Shown here piece after piece: positions 33,177 to 41,572 of a DNA stretch of 64,000 nucleotides. The translations under genes and the position numbers were made by a program. A model generated the notes under the pieces. It was not told where the DNA came from, did no database searches, and worked only from the letters and a program-made list of their open reading frames with translations. The stretch lies in contig NZ_AVPS01000003.1 of the NCBI RefSeq assembly GCF_000768345.1, positions 62,001-126,000 on the forward strand, given 5' to 3'. Positions within the stretch are counted from its first letter, which is position 1; each line of letters begins with the position of its first letter. Origin of the DNA: Lysobacter concretionis Ko07 = DSM 16239. Its GTDB lineage: Bacteria; Pseudomonadota; Gammaproteobacteria; Xanthomonadales; Xanthomonadaceae.

Positions 33177-34091
33177 ATGATTTCCTCGACCGCGCTCGGG
33201 CCCCATGCCGTCGGACCCCATGCCGTCGGACGGCGTGCCCTCGCACCCCACGCCGTCGGCCTGGGCCTGCGGCGCGGGTTGTTGCCGGAGTTGCGGGCAT
33301 CCACGGCCGGCTTCGATTTCCTCGAAGCCGCGCCGGAGAACTGGATCGGCGTCGGCGGCGCACTGGGCGAGGCCTTCGCCGAGCTCGCCGCACGCCACCC
33401 GATCGTCTGCCACGGCCTGTCGCTCTCGCTCGGCGGCCCCGGCCCGCTGGACGACACCTTCCTGGGCAAGCTGCGCCGCTTCCTCGACGCCCACCACTGC
33501 CCGATCTACAGCGAACACCTCAGCGCCTGCAGCGACGAGCAGGGCCAACTCTACGACCTGATGCCGCTGCCGTTCACCGAGGCCGCCGTCGAGCACGTCG
33601 CCGCGCGCATCCGCCGCGTCCAGGACGCGCTGGGCCGGCGCATCGCAGTAGAGAACATCTCCTACTACGCCACCCTGTCCGCGCCCGCCGCCATGCGCGA
33701 GATCGACTTCATCAACGCCGTGCTCGAGCGCGCCGACTGCGACCTGCTGCTGGACGTCAACAATCTCGTGGTCAACGCGACCAACCACGGCTACGACGCC
33801 CTCGACTTCCTGCACGCACTGCCCGGCGAACGCATCGCCTACCTGCATGTCGCCGGCCACTTCGACGAGGCGGCCGACCTCAAGATCGACACCCACGGCG
33901 CGCCGGTCAGCGACCCGGTGTGGGCACTGCTGGCACAGACCTACCGCGCATTCGGCCCGCGCCCGACGCTGCTGGAACGCGACTTCAACCTGCCGCCGCT
34001 GGACGAGTTGCTGGACGAACTGGATGTCGTGCGCCGGCATCTCGACCCGCATCTCGCAGAGCGGCATGGCCAGGCCTCCCGTGTCGCCTGA
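33177..34091 (+). CDS. DUF692 multinuclear non-haem iron oxidase (MNIO, BufB/HvfB-like)
   Basis: 304 residues, TIM-barrel DUF692 protein. Candidate metal ligands: His in [18 protein letters not shown], Glu in IAVENISYY, Asp/Asn in [12 protein letters not shown], His pair in [11 protein letters not shown], Glu in [10 protein letters not shown]. These follow the pattern of MNIOs that turn Cys of EGKCG peptides into heterocycles. The N-terminus contains an in-frame tandem repeat ([21 protein letters not shown]), so the true start may be internal. It starts 25 bases after the precursor and overlaps the partner gene. Confidence 0.88.
   Translation: MISSTALGPHAVGPHAVGRRALAPHAVGLGLRRGLLPELRASTAGFDFLEAAPENWIGVGGALGEAFAELAARHPIVCHGLSLSLGGPGPLDDTFLGKLRRFLDAHHCPIYSEHLSACSDEQGQLYDLMPLPFTEAAVEHVAARIRRVQDALGRRIAVENISYYATLSAPAAMREIDFINAVLERADCDLLLDVNNLVVNATNHGYDALDFLHALPGERIAYLHVAGHFDEAADLKIDTHGAPVSDPVWALLAQTYRAFGPRPTLLERDFNLPPLDELLDELDVVRRHLDPHLAERHGQASRVA
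33200..33262 (+). repeat. 15-bp tandem repeat at the start of the DUF692 gene
   Basis: Four imperfect copies of a unit containing CCCCAYGCCGTCGG, in frame with the coding sequence and encoding the repeated PHAVG. Length changes of whole units would keep the frame. Confidence 0.75.
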
Positions 34092-35016
34092 CAACGCCAG
34101 TACCGACACCGCAGGCGACCGCGCCGGGGAGGGCGGCAATCGTGCCGGCGTTGTGGTTGGTGCCGACCGCGGCGGGCCCGGCAACCCCGGGGCAGAACCC
34201 GGCACCGACGCCCAGCGCGCGCTCAGCGACTACATCCGCGATCCCGACCACGCGCCTGCGCCGGCCGGCATCGAAGCGCGCCGGCTGAAGGTCTACCGCG
34301 AGCTGTTCTTCAACAACCTGCAGTCGATGCTGGCCGGCAACTTCCCGGTGATCCACCGCATCCTCACCACGCCATCCGACGATGACCGCTGGACGCCCCT
34401 GATCCGCGATTTCTACCGCGAACATCCCTCGCGCACGCCGCTGTTCACCGAGCTGGCGCGCGAGTTCCTGCGCTACCTTCAGCACCGCGCCGACACCGCC
34501 CGCGGCGACCCGCCCTGGCTGCCGGAACTGGCCCATTACGAGTGGGTGGAACTGGCGCTGCAGATCAGCGAGAACGTCGCCGACGCGCCCGGGCAGACGC
34601 CCGGACCCACGCGCGCCGGCATCGTGGCGGGCGAACCCCTGACCCGCGTCGCACTGCGGCTTTCCGCGCTGGCGTGGCCGTTCGCCTACCACTGGCCGGT
34701 GCACCGTCTGGCCCCCGACCACCTGCCCGAATTCCCACCCGCAGAGCCCACGTTCCTGCTGCTGCAACGCGACGCCGCCGGCACAGTGCACTTCCAGCAA
34801 CTCAACGCACTGACCTTCCGTTTGCTGGACCGCATCGAACAGGCGCCCGGCCTGCTCGCGCACACCCTGCTGCACGAGCTGGCCGAAGAAGCACGCGCCT
34901 CATCGGTCGCCGCCTTCATCGATCAGGGCACTGCCATGCTGCAACAGCTGTGCGATGCGGGGGTCGTGATCGCGATGCCCGCCAGCCGCGACGAATCACC
35001 CGGGAACCGGCCGTAG
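34066..35016 (+). CDS. DUF2063 partner protein of the MNIO (BufC/HvfC-like)
   Basis: About 316 residues. The conserved DUF2063 N-terminal domain begins near residue 48: [20 protein letters not shown] then [24 protein letters not shown] and [12 protein letters not shown]; a C-terminal winged-helix-like half ends with [19 protein letters not shown]. In the HvfABC and bufferin systems this partner binds the precursor leader and presents it to the MNIO. The start is either ATG at 34066 (26-base overlap) or GTG at 34081; the first 45 residues are Gly/Ala-rich. Its TAG stop is supplied by the GTAG head of a REP element. Confidence 0.85.
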   Translation: MARPPVSPDNASTDTAGDRAGEGGNRAGVVVGADRGGPGNPGAEPGTDAQRALSDYIRDPDHAPAPAGIEARRLKVYRELFFNNLQSMLAGNFPVIHRILTTPSDDDRWTPLIRDFYREHPSRTPLFTELAREFLRYLQHRADTARGDPPWLPELAHYEWVELALQISENVADAPGQTPGPTRAGIVAGEPLTRVALRLSALAWPFAYHWPVHRLAPDHLPEFPPAEPTFLLLQRDAAGTVHFQQLNALTFRLLDRIEQAPGLLAHTLLHELAEEARASSVAAFIDQGTAMLQQLCDAGVVIAMPASRDESPGNRP

Positions 35017-35103
35017 GAGCGAGGTGAGTCGCGAATGCACTGACGTCCGGCTTCGCCGTGCTGTCGCGACTCACCGGCGGAGGCATGCCTCCGCCACTCC
35101 TAC
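35013..35103. repeat. Composite GTAG-type REP ending the metallophore locus
   Basis: GTAGGAGCGAGGTGAGTCGC (35013) and an inverted CTCCTAC end (35103) bracket a TGCACTGACGTCCGGCTTCG segment also seen near 11345, and a palindrome GGCGGAGGCATGCCTCCGCC identical to one at 23379. The whole can fold into one long hairpin and may act as transcript 3' end. Confidence 0.8.
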
Positions 35104-35190
35104 AAAAGGCTGCTCTTGTCCCACGCAACTCCGTTTGCTCCCACCCGCAAAGCCACGGAGCCATCGCGGTCCTCTGCTACGCTTTCCGCC

Positions 35191-35880
35191 ATGACCAACG
35201 CCGCACCTCCTGCGTCCACTCCAGGCTCCCCCCTCGTACCCGCGGCCTCTCCACTGGCAACCCGTTTCCGCGGCTTCCTGCCGGTCGTGGTCGATGTGGA
35301 AACCGGCGGCTTCGACTGGAATCGCCACGCCCTGCTCGAAATCGCGGTGCTGCCGCTGGATGTCGATGAAAACGGCCTGCTGATCCCCGGCGAGACCACC
35401 AACGCCCACGTGGAGCCGGCGCCCGGGCTGGACATCGACCCCAAATCGCTGGAGATCACCGGCATCGTGCTGGGCCACCCGTTCCGCTTCGCAAAGGACG
35501 AACGCACGGCACTGGACCACGTGTTCGCCCCGGTGCGCGCGGCGTGCAAGAAGCACGGCTGCCAGCGCGCGATCCTGGTCGGCCACAACGCCCACTTCGA
35601 CCTCAACTTCCTCAACGCCGCCGTCGCCCGGGTCGGCCACAAGCGCAACCCGTTCCACCCCTTCAGTGTGTTCGACACCGTGACGCTTGCCGGGGTGGCA
35701 TACGGCCAGACCGTGCTCGCCCGCGCGGTGCAGGCGGCCGGCTTCGAGTGGGACGCCAACGAGGCCCACTCCGCGGTCTACGACACCGAGCGCACCGCGG
35801 AGCTGTTCTGCAAGATCGTCAACGCCTGGCCCGGCCCGATGGCCGGCGTCGCGCCGCTCGCGAAGCTGCCGCTGGCGTAA
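35191..35880 (+). CDS. rnt: Ribonuclease T
   Basis: 229 residues from the ATG at 35191. DEDDh exonuclease motifs: [12 protein letters not shown] (Exo I), [13 protein letters not shown] (Exo II) and [14 protein letters not shown] (Exo III with catalytic His). Trims 3' ends of tRNA and other stable RNAs. It has an N-terminal extension of about 25 residues before [11 protein letters not shown]. Preceded by REP repeats and no strong promoter pattern. Confidence 0.95.
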   Translation: MTNAAPPASTPGSPLVPAASPLATRFRGFLPVVVDVETGGFDWNRHALLEIAVLPLDVDENGLLIPGETTNAHVEPAPGLDIDPKSLEITGIVLGHPFRFAKDERTALDHVFAPVRAACKKHGCQRAILVGHNAHFDLNFLNAAVARVGHKRNPFHPFSVFDTVTLAGVAYGQTVLARAVQAAGFEWDANEAHSAVYDTERTAELFCKIVNAWPGPMAGVAPLAKLPLA

Positions 35881-35923
35881 GCCGCCGCCGCAACCCTCGT
35901 GCAGCCACGACGGCGGCATGCGG

Positions 35924-36241
35924 CTACGGCGTCGCCAGTTTCAGCCCGACCAGTCCCGCGATGATCAGCACGATGCTGCCGACCCGCAGCGCATTCACCG
36001 GCTCGTCGAACAGCACCACGCCGAGGATGACGGTGCCGACCGCGCCGACGCCCACCCAGATCGCGTAGGCGGTGCCGACCGGCAGGGTTTTCATGGCGAT
36101 GCCGAGCATGCCGACGCTGATCGCCATCGCGGTCAGGGTGCCGACCGTGGGCCACAGACGGGTGAAGCCTTCGGTGTATTTCAGGCCGATCGCCCAGGCG
36201 ATCTCGAACAGGCCGGCGAGCAGCAGGATGATCCAGGACAT
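35924..36241 (-). CDS. gdx: Guanidinium exporter, SMR family (Gdx/SugE)
   Basis: 105 residues with four transmembrane helices. The membrane-embedded Glu is in LLAGLFEIAWAIGLKYTEGF (residue 13), and GTAYAIWVGVGAVGTVILG is the Gdx/SugE signature rather than EmrE. Exports guanidinium against protons. A guanidine-II riboswitch candidate lies directly upstream, which strongly supports this substrate. GGAG lies eight bases before the ATG. Confidence 0.93.
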   Translation of the reverse strand: MSWIILLLAGLFEIAWAIGLKYTEGFTRLWPTVGTLTAMAISVGMLGIAMKTLPVGTAYAIWVGVGAVGTVILGVVLFDEPVNALRVGSIVLIIAGLVGLKLATP

Positions 36242-36259
36242 GACGTTCTCCGTATCAAT

Positions 36260-36302
36260 GGGGCCGTCCCCGGATGAGATGGAGCGGCGGGGTCGTCCCC
36301 GC
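36260..36302 (-). promoter_or_regulatory. Guanidine-II riboswitch (mini-ykkC)
   Basis: On the minus strand two stem-loops each carry the ACGR loop that defines this class: GCGGGG-ACGA-CCCCGC (36302-36287) and GGGG-ACGG-CCCC (36271-36260), joined by a 15-base linker. The second hairpin ends about 10 bases before the ribosome-binding site of gdx, the usual geometry for translational control in which guanidine binding exposes the site. Confidence 0.88.
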
Positions 36303-36385
36303 GTCCTGTTGCTGGTGGTGCGCGCGCGGCATTATCGCAGCGCGGCCGCGCGGGCAGCGTCTGCCGGGGCAGGCGGGCACCGGGT

Positions 36386-36467
36386 GTGAATGCCCTTGGG
36401 TGTGAATGTCCTCCGGCACCGATGAAGCCGGTGCCTCCTCCTTTATTTCACACCCAAGGGCATTCAC
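36386..36467. repeat. Long perfect inverted repeat with nested hairpin
   Basis: A perfect 21-base inverted repeat (36386-36406 with 36447-36467; left arm begins GTGAATGCCC) encloses a second hairpin (CCGGCACC with its complement GGTGCCGG read in GCCGGTGCC). No gene overlaps. A further copy of the GGGTGTGAATG motif lies just left at 36383. Confidence 0.8.
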
Positions 36468-36537
36468 GCCCGTCGTTCCAGCATGGCGGTGGTTCCGGAA
36501 GCGCAAACCCGGCTGCTGCGATCCGACAGCACCGAGG

Positions 36538-36637
36538 TGCGACCTGCAGGCCTTCGGGGCGAAGTAAAGGAGGAAGCATCCGCCGCAGGAGGAGGCCGGG
36601 GGACATTCGTCCGGAAGGTCTGCAGGTCGCGCCCCAC
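36538..36637. repeat. Imperfect inverted repeat in the gdx-rlmB gap
   Basis: GCGACCTGCAGGCCTTCGG near 36538-36557 is complemented by CCGGAAGGTCTGCAGGTCGC near 36611-36637. Together with the 36386-36467 palindrome this fills the 434-base gap 36303-36736, in which I see no coding sequence. Confidence 0.6.
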
Positions 36638-36736
36638 CCCACAAGGTGGCGCTCCTGCCGAAGTCGAAGAACTCCTCCGCAGCAATCACGCCTGAGCGTC
36701 TGCCGGGTATCCCGACCAGTCGCTACCGCAGTGCGG

Positions 36737-37495
36737 TCAGCCGGCAATCCGCTGACGCACCGCCTCGAACAGGGTCACGCCGGTCGCCACCGAGACGTTG
36801 AGGCTTTCGACCCCACCGCCATCGCCACCCGGCATCGGGATGTTGACCAGCTGGTCGCAGTTCTCGCGGGTCAGCCGGCGCAGCCCGTCGCCCTCGCCGC
36901 CCAGCACCAGGCCGACGTTGCCGCGCAGGTCGATCGCATACAGCGACGCCTCCGCCTCGCCCGCCAGTCCGTACAGCCAGACACCAAGCTGCTGCAGATC
37001 GCGCATGGTCCGCGCCAGGTTGGTCACCGGCACCACCGGCACGCTGTCGGCCGCACCGGCGGAGGTCTTGCGCACGGTCGCGTTGACCTGCACCGACTTG
37101 TCCTTCGGGATGATCACCGCCGTCGCCCCGGCCGCCGCCGCGCTGCGCAGGCAGGCGCCCAGGTTGTGCGGGTCCTGCACGCCGTCCAGCAGCAGGATCA
37201 ACGCGCGCCCCTCGGCCGCGGCCACCAGCTCTTCCAGCTCGTCCTCGCTCCAGGTCTTCGCCGCCGCGTAACGCGCCACCACGCCCTGATGACGCAGGTT
37301 GCCGACCACCCCCGCCAGTGCCTGCTGGTTGACCCGCCGCACGTCGATCCCGAACCGCCGCGCGGAGCCTTCGATCTCGGTCAGGCGCGGGTTCTTCGCC
37401 CCGGCCTCGATCAACACCTCGCGCACATTGTCGGCGTCGTGCTCGATCGCGGCGGTGACGGCATTGATGCCGGCGATCCATTGTTTCTGGCTCAT
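36737..37495 (-). CDS. rlmB: 23S rRNA (guanosine-2'-O-)-methyltransferase RlmB
   Basis: 252 residues from the ATG at 37495 (MSQKQWIAGINAV); a start at 37525 is possible. SPOUT/TrmH motifs: LILLLDGVQDPHNLGACLRSA (motif 1), LVLGGEGDGLRRL (motif 2) and NIPMPGGDGGGVESLNVSVAT (motif 3). Methylates G2251 in the P loop of 23S rRNA. Monocistronic. Confidence 0.94.
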   Translation of the reverse strand: MSQKQWIAGINAVTAAIEHDADNVREVLIEAGAKNPRLTEIEGSARRFGIDVRRVNQQALAGVVGNLRHQGVVARYAAAKTWSEDELEELVAAAEGRALILLLDGVQDPHNLGACLRSAAAAGATAVIIPKDKSVQVNATVRKTSAGAADSVPVVPVTNLARTMRDLQQLGVWLYGLAGEAEASLYAIDLRGNVGLVLGGEGDGLRRLTRENCDQLVNIPMPGGDGGGVESLNVSVATGVTLFEAVRQRIAG

Positions 37496-37610
37496 TGGGA
37501 TTGGGCGGAGTCTGGGGGCGGCCATTGTAGGCTGCGGCGGGACCGGAGGCGGCGAGGCATTCCCGTCGCCGCGGTCACCTCGCCGAGGAACCCGGACCGG
37601 ACGACCAAGC

Positions 37611-37710
37611 CGTAGGGCGCATTAACAATGCGCCATGCGCCGGACCGCCTTGATCCGGCGCATTACGGCTTCGGGTCGGCGCATTACGGCTTTGCCTAAT
37701 GCGCCCTACG
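37611..37710. repeat. GTAGGGCGCATTA inverted repeat
   Basis: Perfect 14-base terminal inverted repeats (CGTAGGGCGCATTA at 37611-37624 and its complement at 37697-37710) enclose internal copies of GGCGCATTACGGCTT. It lies between the convergent-side ends of azurin and the rlmB promoter region. The same family occurs at 28556-28588. Confidence 0.8.
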
Positions 37711-37714
37711 CGAC

Positions 37715-38374
37715 TTACTCGACCGCGATCACGCCCTTCATCACCGCCGAGTGGCCGGGGAAGCTGCAGAAGAACTCGTACGGGCCGCCGCTCTTCAGCT
37801 TGCTCACCGGGAAGCTGACCGAGGTGGACTCACCGCCGCCGATCATCTTGGTGTGCGCAATCACGCGCGTGTCGCCGGGCTTCACGTAATCCGCAGCCAG
37901 ACCGGCGGACACGCCGTCGGCGGCAACCGCCTTCATGTCGGACATGGCGGTGATCACCACGTTGTGGCCCATCGCGGCGACCGGCAGCGTGCCGGGGTGC
38001 TTCAGGGTGATCTTGAACTCGGTGCACGAGGCGGGAATGGTGATGGAGCCGACGTTGTACTGCATCGCGTCGGTGCCCTCGATCTCGGTCGCGCAGTCGG
38101 TGACCACCGCGGCCGGCTTGTCACTGCCCGACGCAGCCGGCGTGGCGGCGTCCGCCGGGGCCGCGCCCGGCGCGGTGCCCGGTACGGTGGTGCCTTCCGC
38201 CGTCCCCGACACATCGCCGGTGTCAGCCGGCGTGCCGGCCGGCATCGTGTCCGTCGCCGCCGGGGTATTGGCCGTGCTGGCAGGCGTGGTGTCGGTGGTG
38301 CCGGGCGACTTGTCGCCGCAGGCCGCAAGGGCCAGCGCACAAGCGGCGGCAAGGAAGGTGATCTTGGTATTCAT
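37715..38374 (-). CDS. Azurin-type blue-copper lipoprotein
   Basis: 219 residues from the ATG at 38374 with GGAG upstream. Lipobox ACALALAACGDK (Cys near 19), then about 65 residues of Thr/Pro/Ala-rich linker, then an azurin domain from DCATEIEGTDAMQYN. Copper ligands are visible: His in MGHNVVI, and Cys, His and Met in FFCSFPGHSAVMKG. Membrane-tethered electron carrier, probably between quinol oxidation and terminal or nitrite reductases. The tether and linker distinguish it from soluble azurin. Confidence 0.92.
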   Translation of the reverse strand: MNTKITFLAAACALALAACGDKSPGTTDTTPASTANTPAATDTMPAGTPADTGDVSGTAEGTTVPGTAPGAAPADAATPAASGSDKPAAVVTDCATEIEGTDAMQYNVGSITIPASCTEFKITLKHPGTLPVAAMGHNVVITAMSDMKAVAADGVSAGLAADYVKPGDTRVIAHTKMIGGGESTSVSFPVSKLKSGGPYEFFCSFPGHSAVMKGVIAVE

Positions 38375-38621
38375 GGTGGACGCTCCGTTGGGGAATTCGC
38401 CCGCCATTCTTCGGCCCACGCCGTAATGGTGTGATGAATACGGGCGGCGATGGCCACCCGGGCGCGTGTCCACGCGGCCCATCCCGCCGGCCGGCGGGGT
38501 TGGCACCAGGACGGCCCGGGCAGGACCTGCCGCAGGTAGGTGTTGCTGCCCGCCGGGCCGGACACTCACGGCACGGTTCAGCCCGGCGAGTCTGTCAGCG
38601 GCGAGACAGGGCTGGATAGGC

Positions 38622-39179
38622 CTAGTAGCGCGCGTCGTCACGTGAGCGCATGCGTCGATTCTCGAGTTCGAACATGCGCCGGATGCTGGCGCCATCGGAC
38701 GGCTCTCGAGCCAGGGTTTCCGGATTCCACTGGCTCCGCGTCGTGTTGAAGAAATCGCCACCGTATATGTGAATACCGCCGGTGAACCGCGGAAGTGGAT
38801 TGGTAACCGAGTGGATAACATCGACGGGAAGCGCGACCACATCCCCAGCGAACAATGCTTTGGCCCCAAAGGCCTCGATACGACCGGGGGTTTCGCGCCA
38901 GAGAATATTGTCTTCGCGTCCGGTATAGATACCGATGTTTGCCCACATCAGGTGGTTGTGGGGCATGAGGTTCATTTGCGGGGCCCATGTCGCGCTGAAT
39001 ATCGTCAGCGACCTGGAACTGTGCAGCACTTTGATCCCTGCCTCGGTGGGCGCACCGACTGCGGCAAGCATTGCATCTGGATTGCCGATCGCCGGGGACA
39101 ACACCTCCAGTACTGCAGCCTGGGGATGGTCGCCGTCATTTGCTTCGATGCAGTCGGCGACAAAGCGTTCAATATCCAT
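38622..39179 (-). CDS. Cupin-fold protein, cysteine-dioxygenase-like
   Basis: 185 residues. A candidate three-His iron site is formed by MPHNHLMWANIG (HxH) and LPVDVIHSVTNPL, in the spacing of cysteine-dioxygenase-type cupins; GGIHIYGGDFF follows. No signal peptide. The substrate is unknown and thiol dioxygenase is only one possibility. Its start overlaps the end of the PAP2 gene by 11 bases, so the two are co-transcribed. The gap 38375-38621 on the azurin side holds nothing I can identify. Confidence 0.65.
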   Translation of the reverse strand: MDIERFVADCIEANDGDHPQAAVLEVLSPAIGNPDAMLAAVGAPTEAGIKVLHSSRSLTIFSATWAPQMNLMPHNHLMWANIGIYTGREDNILWRETPGRIEAFGAKALFAGDVVALPVDVIHSVTNPLPRFTGGIHIYGGDFFNTTRSQWNPETLAREPSDGASIRRMFELENRRMRSRDDARY

Positions 39180-39792
39180 GTTTGCTCCTCGTCATCCGGG
39201 CCAGAACCAGCGTGAGCGCCCCTGCAACGACGATGGAAGCAGCGACATCGCTGACGAAATGATCGTTGGCGTTGACGCGGGCGGCCGCAATGAACCAAGG
39301 CGTCAACATGATTGGCCAGTGCCATCGCGGAAACAGATACGCCAATGGCATAAACAAGCCAAAGTAGAAACCCGCATGTCCGGAAGGAAATGCGCTGCCA
39401 TCCGCAAACCACGCATGGCTCCAATCGCCGCTCTCGAGCAGCTGGAACGGACGGAGCCGCTCAAAGACGTTCTTGCTGACGCCTGTCAGCAATGTCCCAA
39501 GTAGCTGTACCAGTCCGACGAACAAGGTGACCCAGCCCAACGCGCGTGTTTTTGAGGACACCATCAAGGCAAGTGCGCAGCCAGACAAGGCCAGCCCGAT
39601 CAGGAATTTGGATATCTCCTTGCCGGTGACCGTGTCAAGCAACGTGGTGCCGGCGCTGAAAACCCATAAATCCTCATACCCGTAACTGCGCAGGTATTCC
39701 GCGATAGTCCTGTCTACACCGAGTAGACCGGCAATCAGCAGCGCGGCCCCAACGGCGATGTGTACTGTTATCAGTTTTTCGCTTCTGGTCAT
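39169..39792 (-). CDS. PAP2-family membrane phosphatase
   Basis: 207 residues from the ATG at 39792, about six hydrophobic segments. The three PAP2 motifs are present: KNVFERLRP (KX6RP), FPSGHAG (PSGH) and ARVNANDHFVSD, in which the usual SRX5HX3D has Ala for the first Ser. Probably dephosphorylates a lipid phosphate such as undecaprenyl diphosphate or phosphatidate on the periplasmic side. First gene of a pair with the cupin protein. Confidence 0.85.
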   Translation of the reverse strand: MTRSEKLITVHIAVGAALLIAGLLGVDRTIAEYLRSYGYEDLWVFSAGTTLLDTVTGKEISKFLIGLALSGCALALMVSSKTRALGWVTLFVGLVQLLGTLLTGVSKNVFERLRPFQLLESGDWSHAWFADGSAFPSGHAGFYFGLFMPLAYLFPRWHWPIMLTPWFIAAARVNANDHFVSDVAASIVVAGALTLVLARMTRSKHGY

Positions 39793-39944
39793 GGGTCTGA
39801 TGATTCTCTGGTGGGGATAACGCCAGCTCCCTACTGTAGGCGCCAGGAGACCGGGGATGTGTGCCCGGCAGGCGCGCACCCTGCCTTATACCGGGCGACG
39901 AACTGCCTTGAGGTCGCTGTTGGAACGCTCGATGCCGGCCCGGA

Positions 39945-40823
39945 TCAAATTTCCGGCGTGTTGGGCGCCAGCACCCGCATGGCTTCGTCCGCCTTGCGCT
40001 GCGATTCCCGGATCTCGGCCTCGGTGGGACGTCGCGGCGCGCGATGCGTTTGTTGTACGGGCGCCGGTGGCATTGCCGCGGGCCGCTCGCTCGCGGGGGG
40101 CGACAAGACCGGCTCGCTCTGCCGGTGCACGTGCGCCGTTGGGGGTTTGGTCGGCGCAGTCCTGGGAGTGGTTGAAGGCCCGGAGCATCGCCACGCCAGC
40201 AGCCCGAGCAGCACCACGGCCGCGGTGACGAACTTTGCAACGCCATCCAATTCGTCGTCCTTCTTCGCCCGCCTCCCGTATCGGATGCTTCCGCGGGGAT
40301 GCCACTCCGCTGGCGCGGGCCACCCACGGTCCGGTGTGCGTCTGGCAACTTCGACTGAAACCGGAATCCATTCGGGCTCCGGTTCCGGCAGCTCATCAAG
40401 CAGCGATCCCAGCATGCCGCGCAGCCGGTCACCGTCGATGAGCTCCAGCTGTGGGTTCTTCGCGGCGGTCGCCCAGGCGTAAGGCGTGAACTCGCCGGCG
40501 TTGACGACGATGGCGCGATTCGCCCTCTCGGTCATCAGGACACCAAGAAGCTCGTGGCCCACGTTGTGGGTCACCTGCAGGGCGTTCTCGCGCTTGCACT
40601 GGACGATGGTGTACTCGCCATCGCGATACATCTTCAAGTCGATGCCGCCGTCAAAGCGGCGCCCGCCGCCTCCGGTACCGCAGTGCTCGACCGTGTAGCC
40701 CTGCCGGCGGTAGTACTCAGCGACGACCCGCTCGAATTCCAGCGGATCCAGCTTGGCCAGCCGGTCATCGCGACGGTTGCGGACCCTGGGGCGTCCCCCG
40801 CCCCTTCCCCACGTGCGACCCAT
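39945..40823 (-). CDS. Mrr-like restriction endonuclease domain protein with membrane anchor
   Basis: 292 residues. The N-terminal half is a Mrr-type PD-(D/E)xK nuclease: LDPLEFERVVAEYYRRQGYTV, then FDGGIDLKMYRDG with the catalytic Asp and YTIVQCKRENA (QxK), then RAIVVNAGEFTPYAWATA. One transmembrane helix follows (FVTAAVVLLGLLAWRC, about 198-213), then a Pro-rich tail and a charged helix RESQRKADEAMRVLA. Last of three closely spaced minus-strand genes, six bases after the phospholipase D-like gene. Likely a DNA-targeting protein held at the membrane; role in defence is inferred. Confidence 0.78.
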   Translation of the reverse strand: MGRTWGRGGGRPRVRNRRDDRLAKLDPLEFERVVAEYYRRQGYTVEHCGTGGGGRRFDGGIDLKMYRDGEYTIVQCKRENALQVTHNVGHELLGVLMTERANRAIVVNAGEFTPYAWATAAKNPQLELIDGDRLRGMLGSLLDELPEPEPEWIPVSVEVARRTPDRGWPAPAEWHPRGSIRYGRRAKKDDELDGVAKFVTAAVVLLGLLAWRCSGPSTTPRTAPTKPPTAHVHRQSEPVLSPPASERPAAMPPAPVQQTHRAPRRPTEAEIRESQRKADEAMRVLAPNTPEI

Positions 40824-40829
40824 GGCCTA

Positions 40830-41549
40830 TCAGGCGTCCATCGCTTCCGGCCAGAGGAAATACGCCCCGAACCGCGGGCTCATCCGGAGCTCGCCTCCGG
40901 CTGTCTTGCCGGCGTCGGTCAGAACCTGCTTGCCGTCCTTCAGCTCCAGATAACCACTGGCGACCATTCGGTCGAGGAAGTCGGCCGTCTTCAGACCCAG
41001 CTTCCGGGCCAGCTTTGAACTGGTCAGCTTGCCAACCTCGTCGCTGTCGTCCTGCTCGGAAACCTGTTCGGTGTCCGCCGGCTTTTCCTCGGGCGGCGTG
41101 GCCACCCGCTCCATCGAGATACGCACCTCATCGCTGATGCGGATGATGCGCTGCGCTTCCTCATACGCCTCGCGATAAAGCTCAGCATCCTCCGAGCGGC
41201 GGATCAGGATGCCCATCTCGTTGTTGTTGACCTGGCTGAACTCGTAGAGGTTGAGGCTGGTGATGATGCACAGCTCCTCATTGAGGTAGCACTTGGCGTG
41301 GAGGTTCTTGCAGAAGCTGGTGCGGATGTAGGTCTGCTCGCGCAGCCAGCTGATCTCCAGCGGCTGCAGCTCGCTTTTGCCGTAGACCATGCGCACGTCG
41401 ATCTTCAGCCGGTTCTTGTCGGCCAGCAGCTCCTTGATGCGGTCATTGAGCTTGAGATACGGACTGATGAGGATCAGCCGGTCCTTGGCGTCCTTGATGA
41501 GCTCTTCGAGGAAGTAGTTGGTTGCGCTGGTGTTTAGAAACTTTGCCAT
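40830..41549 (-). CDS. Phospholipase D-like (single HKD) nuclease-type protein
   Basis: 239 residues. One HKD-type motif, LHAKCYLNEELCIITSLN (His, Lys, and Ser/Asn downstream), within a PLD fold starting RLILISPYLKLNDRIKELL; such proteins usually dimerise to form one active site and often are nucleases. After an acidic linker (about 155-175) a C-terminal winged-helix-like module begins LTSSKLARKLGLKTADFLD. Middle gene of the three-gene unit, 23 bases after the small membrane protein. Confidence 0.78.
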   Translation of the reverse strand: MAKFLNTSATNYFLEELIKDAKDRLILISPYLKLNDRIKELLADKNRLKIDVRMVYGKSELQPLEISWLREQTYIRTSFCKNLHAKCYLNEELCIITSLNLYEFSQVNNNEMGILIRRSEDAELYREAYEEAQRIIRISDEVRISMERVATPPEEKPADTEQVSEQDDSDEVGKLTSSKLARKLGLKTADFLDRMVASGYLELKDGKQVLTDAGKTAGGELRMSPRFGAYFLWPEAMDA

Positions 41550-41572
41550 GACGTTTGCCTGTCAGAGACAGA

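Noticed and set aside
33177-34091. Annotation of the DUF692 protein as xylose isomerase or endonuclease IV
   Set aside because: Same barrel fold, but the EGKCG precursor and DUF2063 neighbours and the ligand pattern fit the MNIO family.
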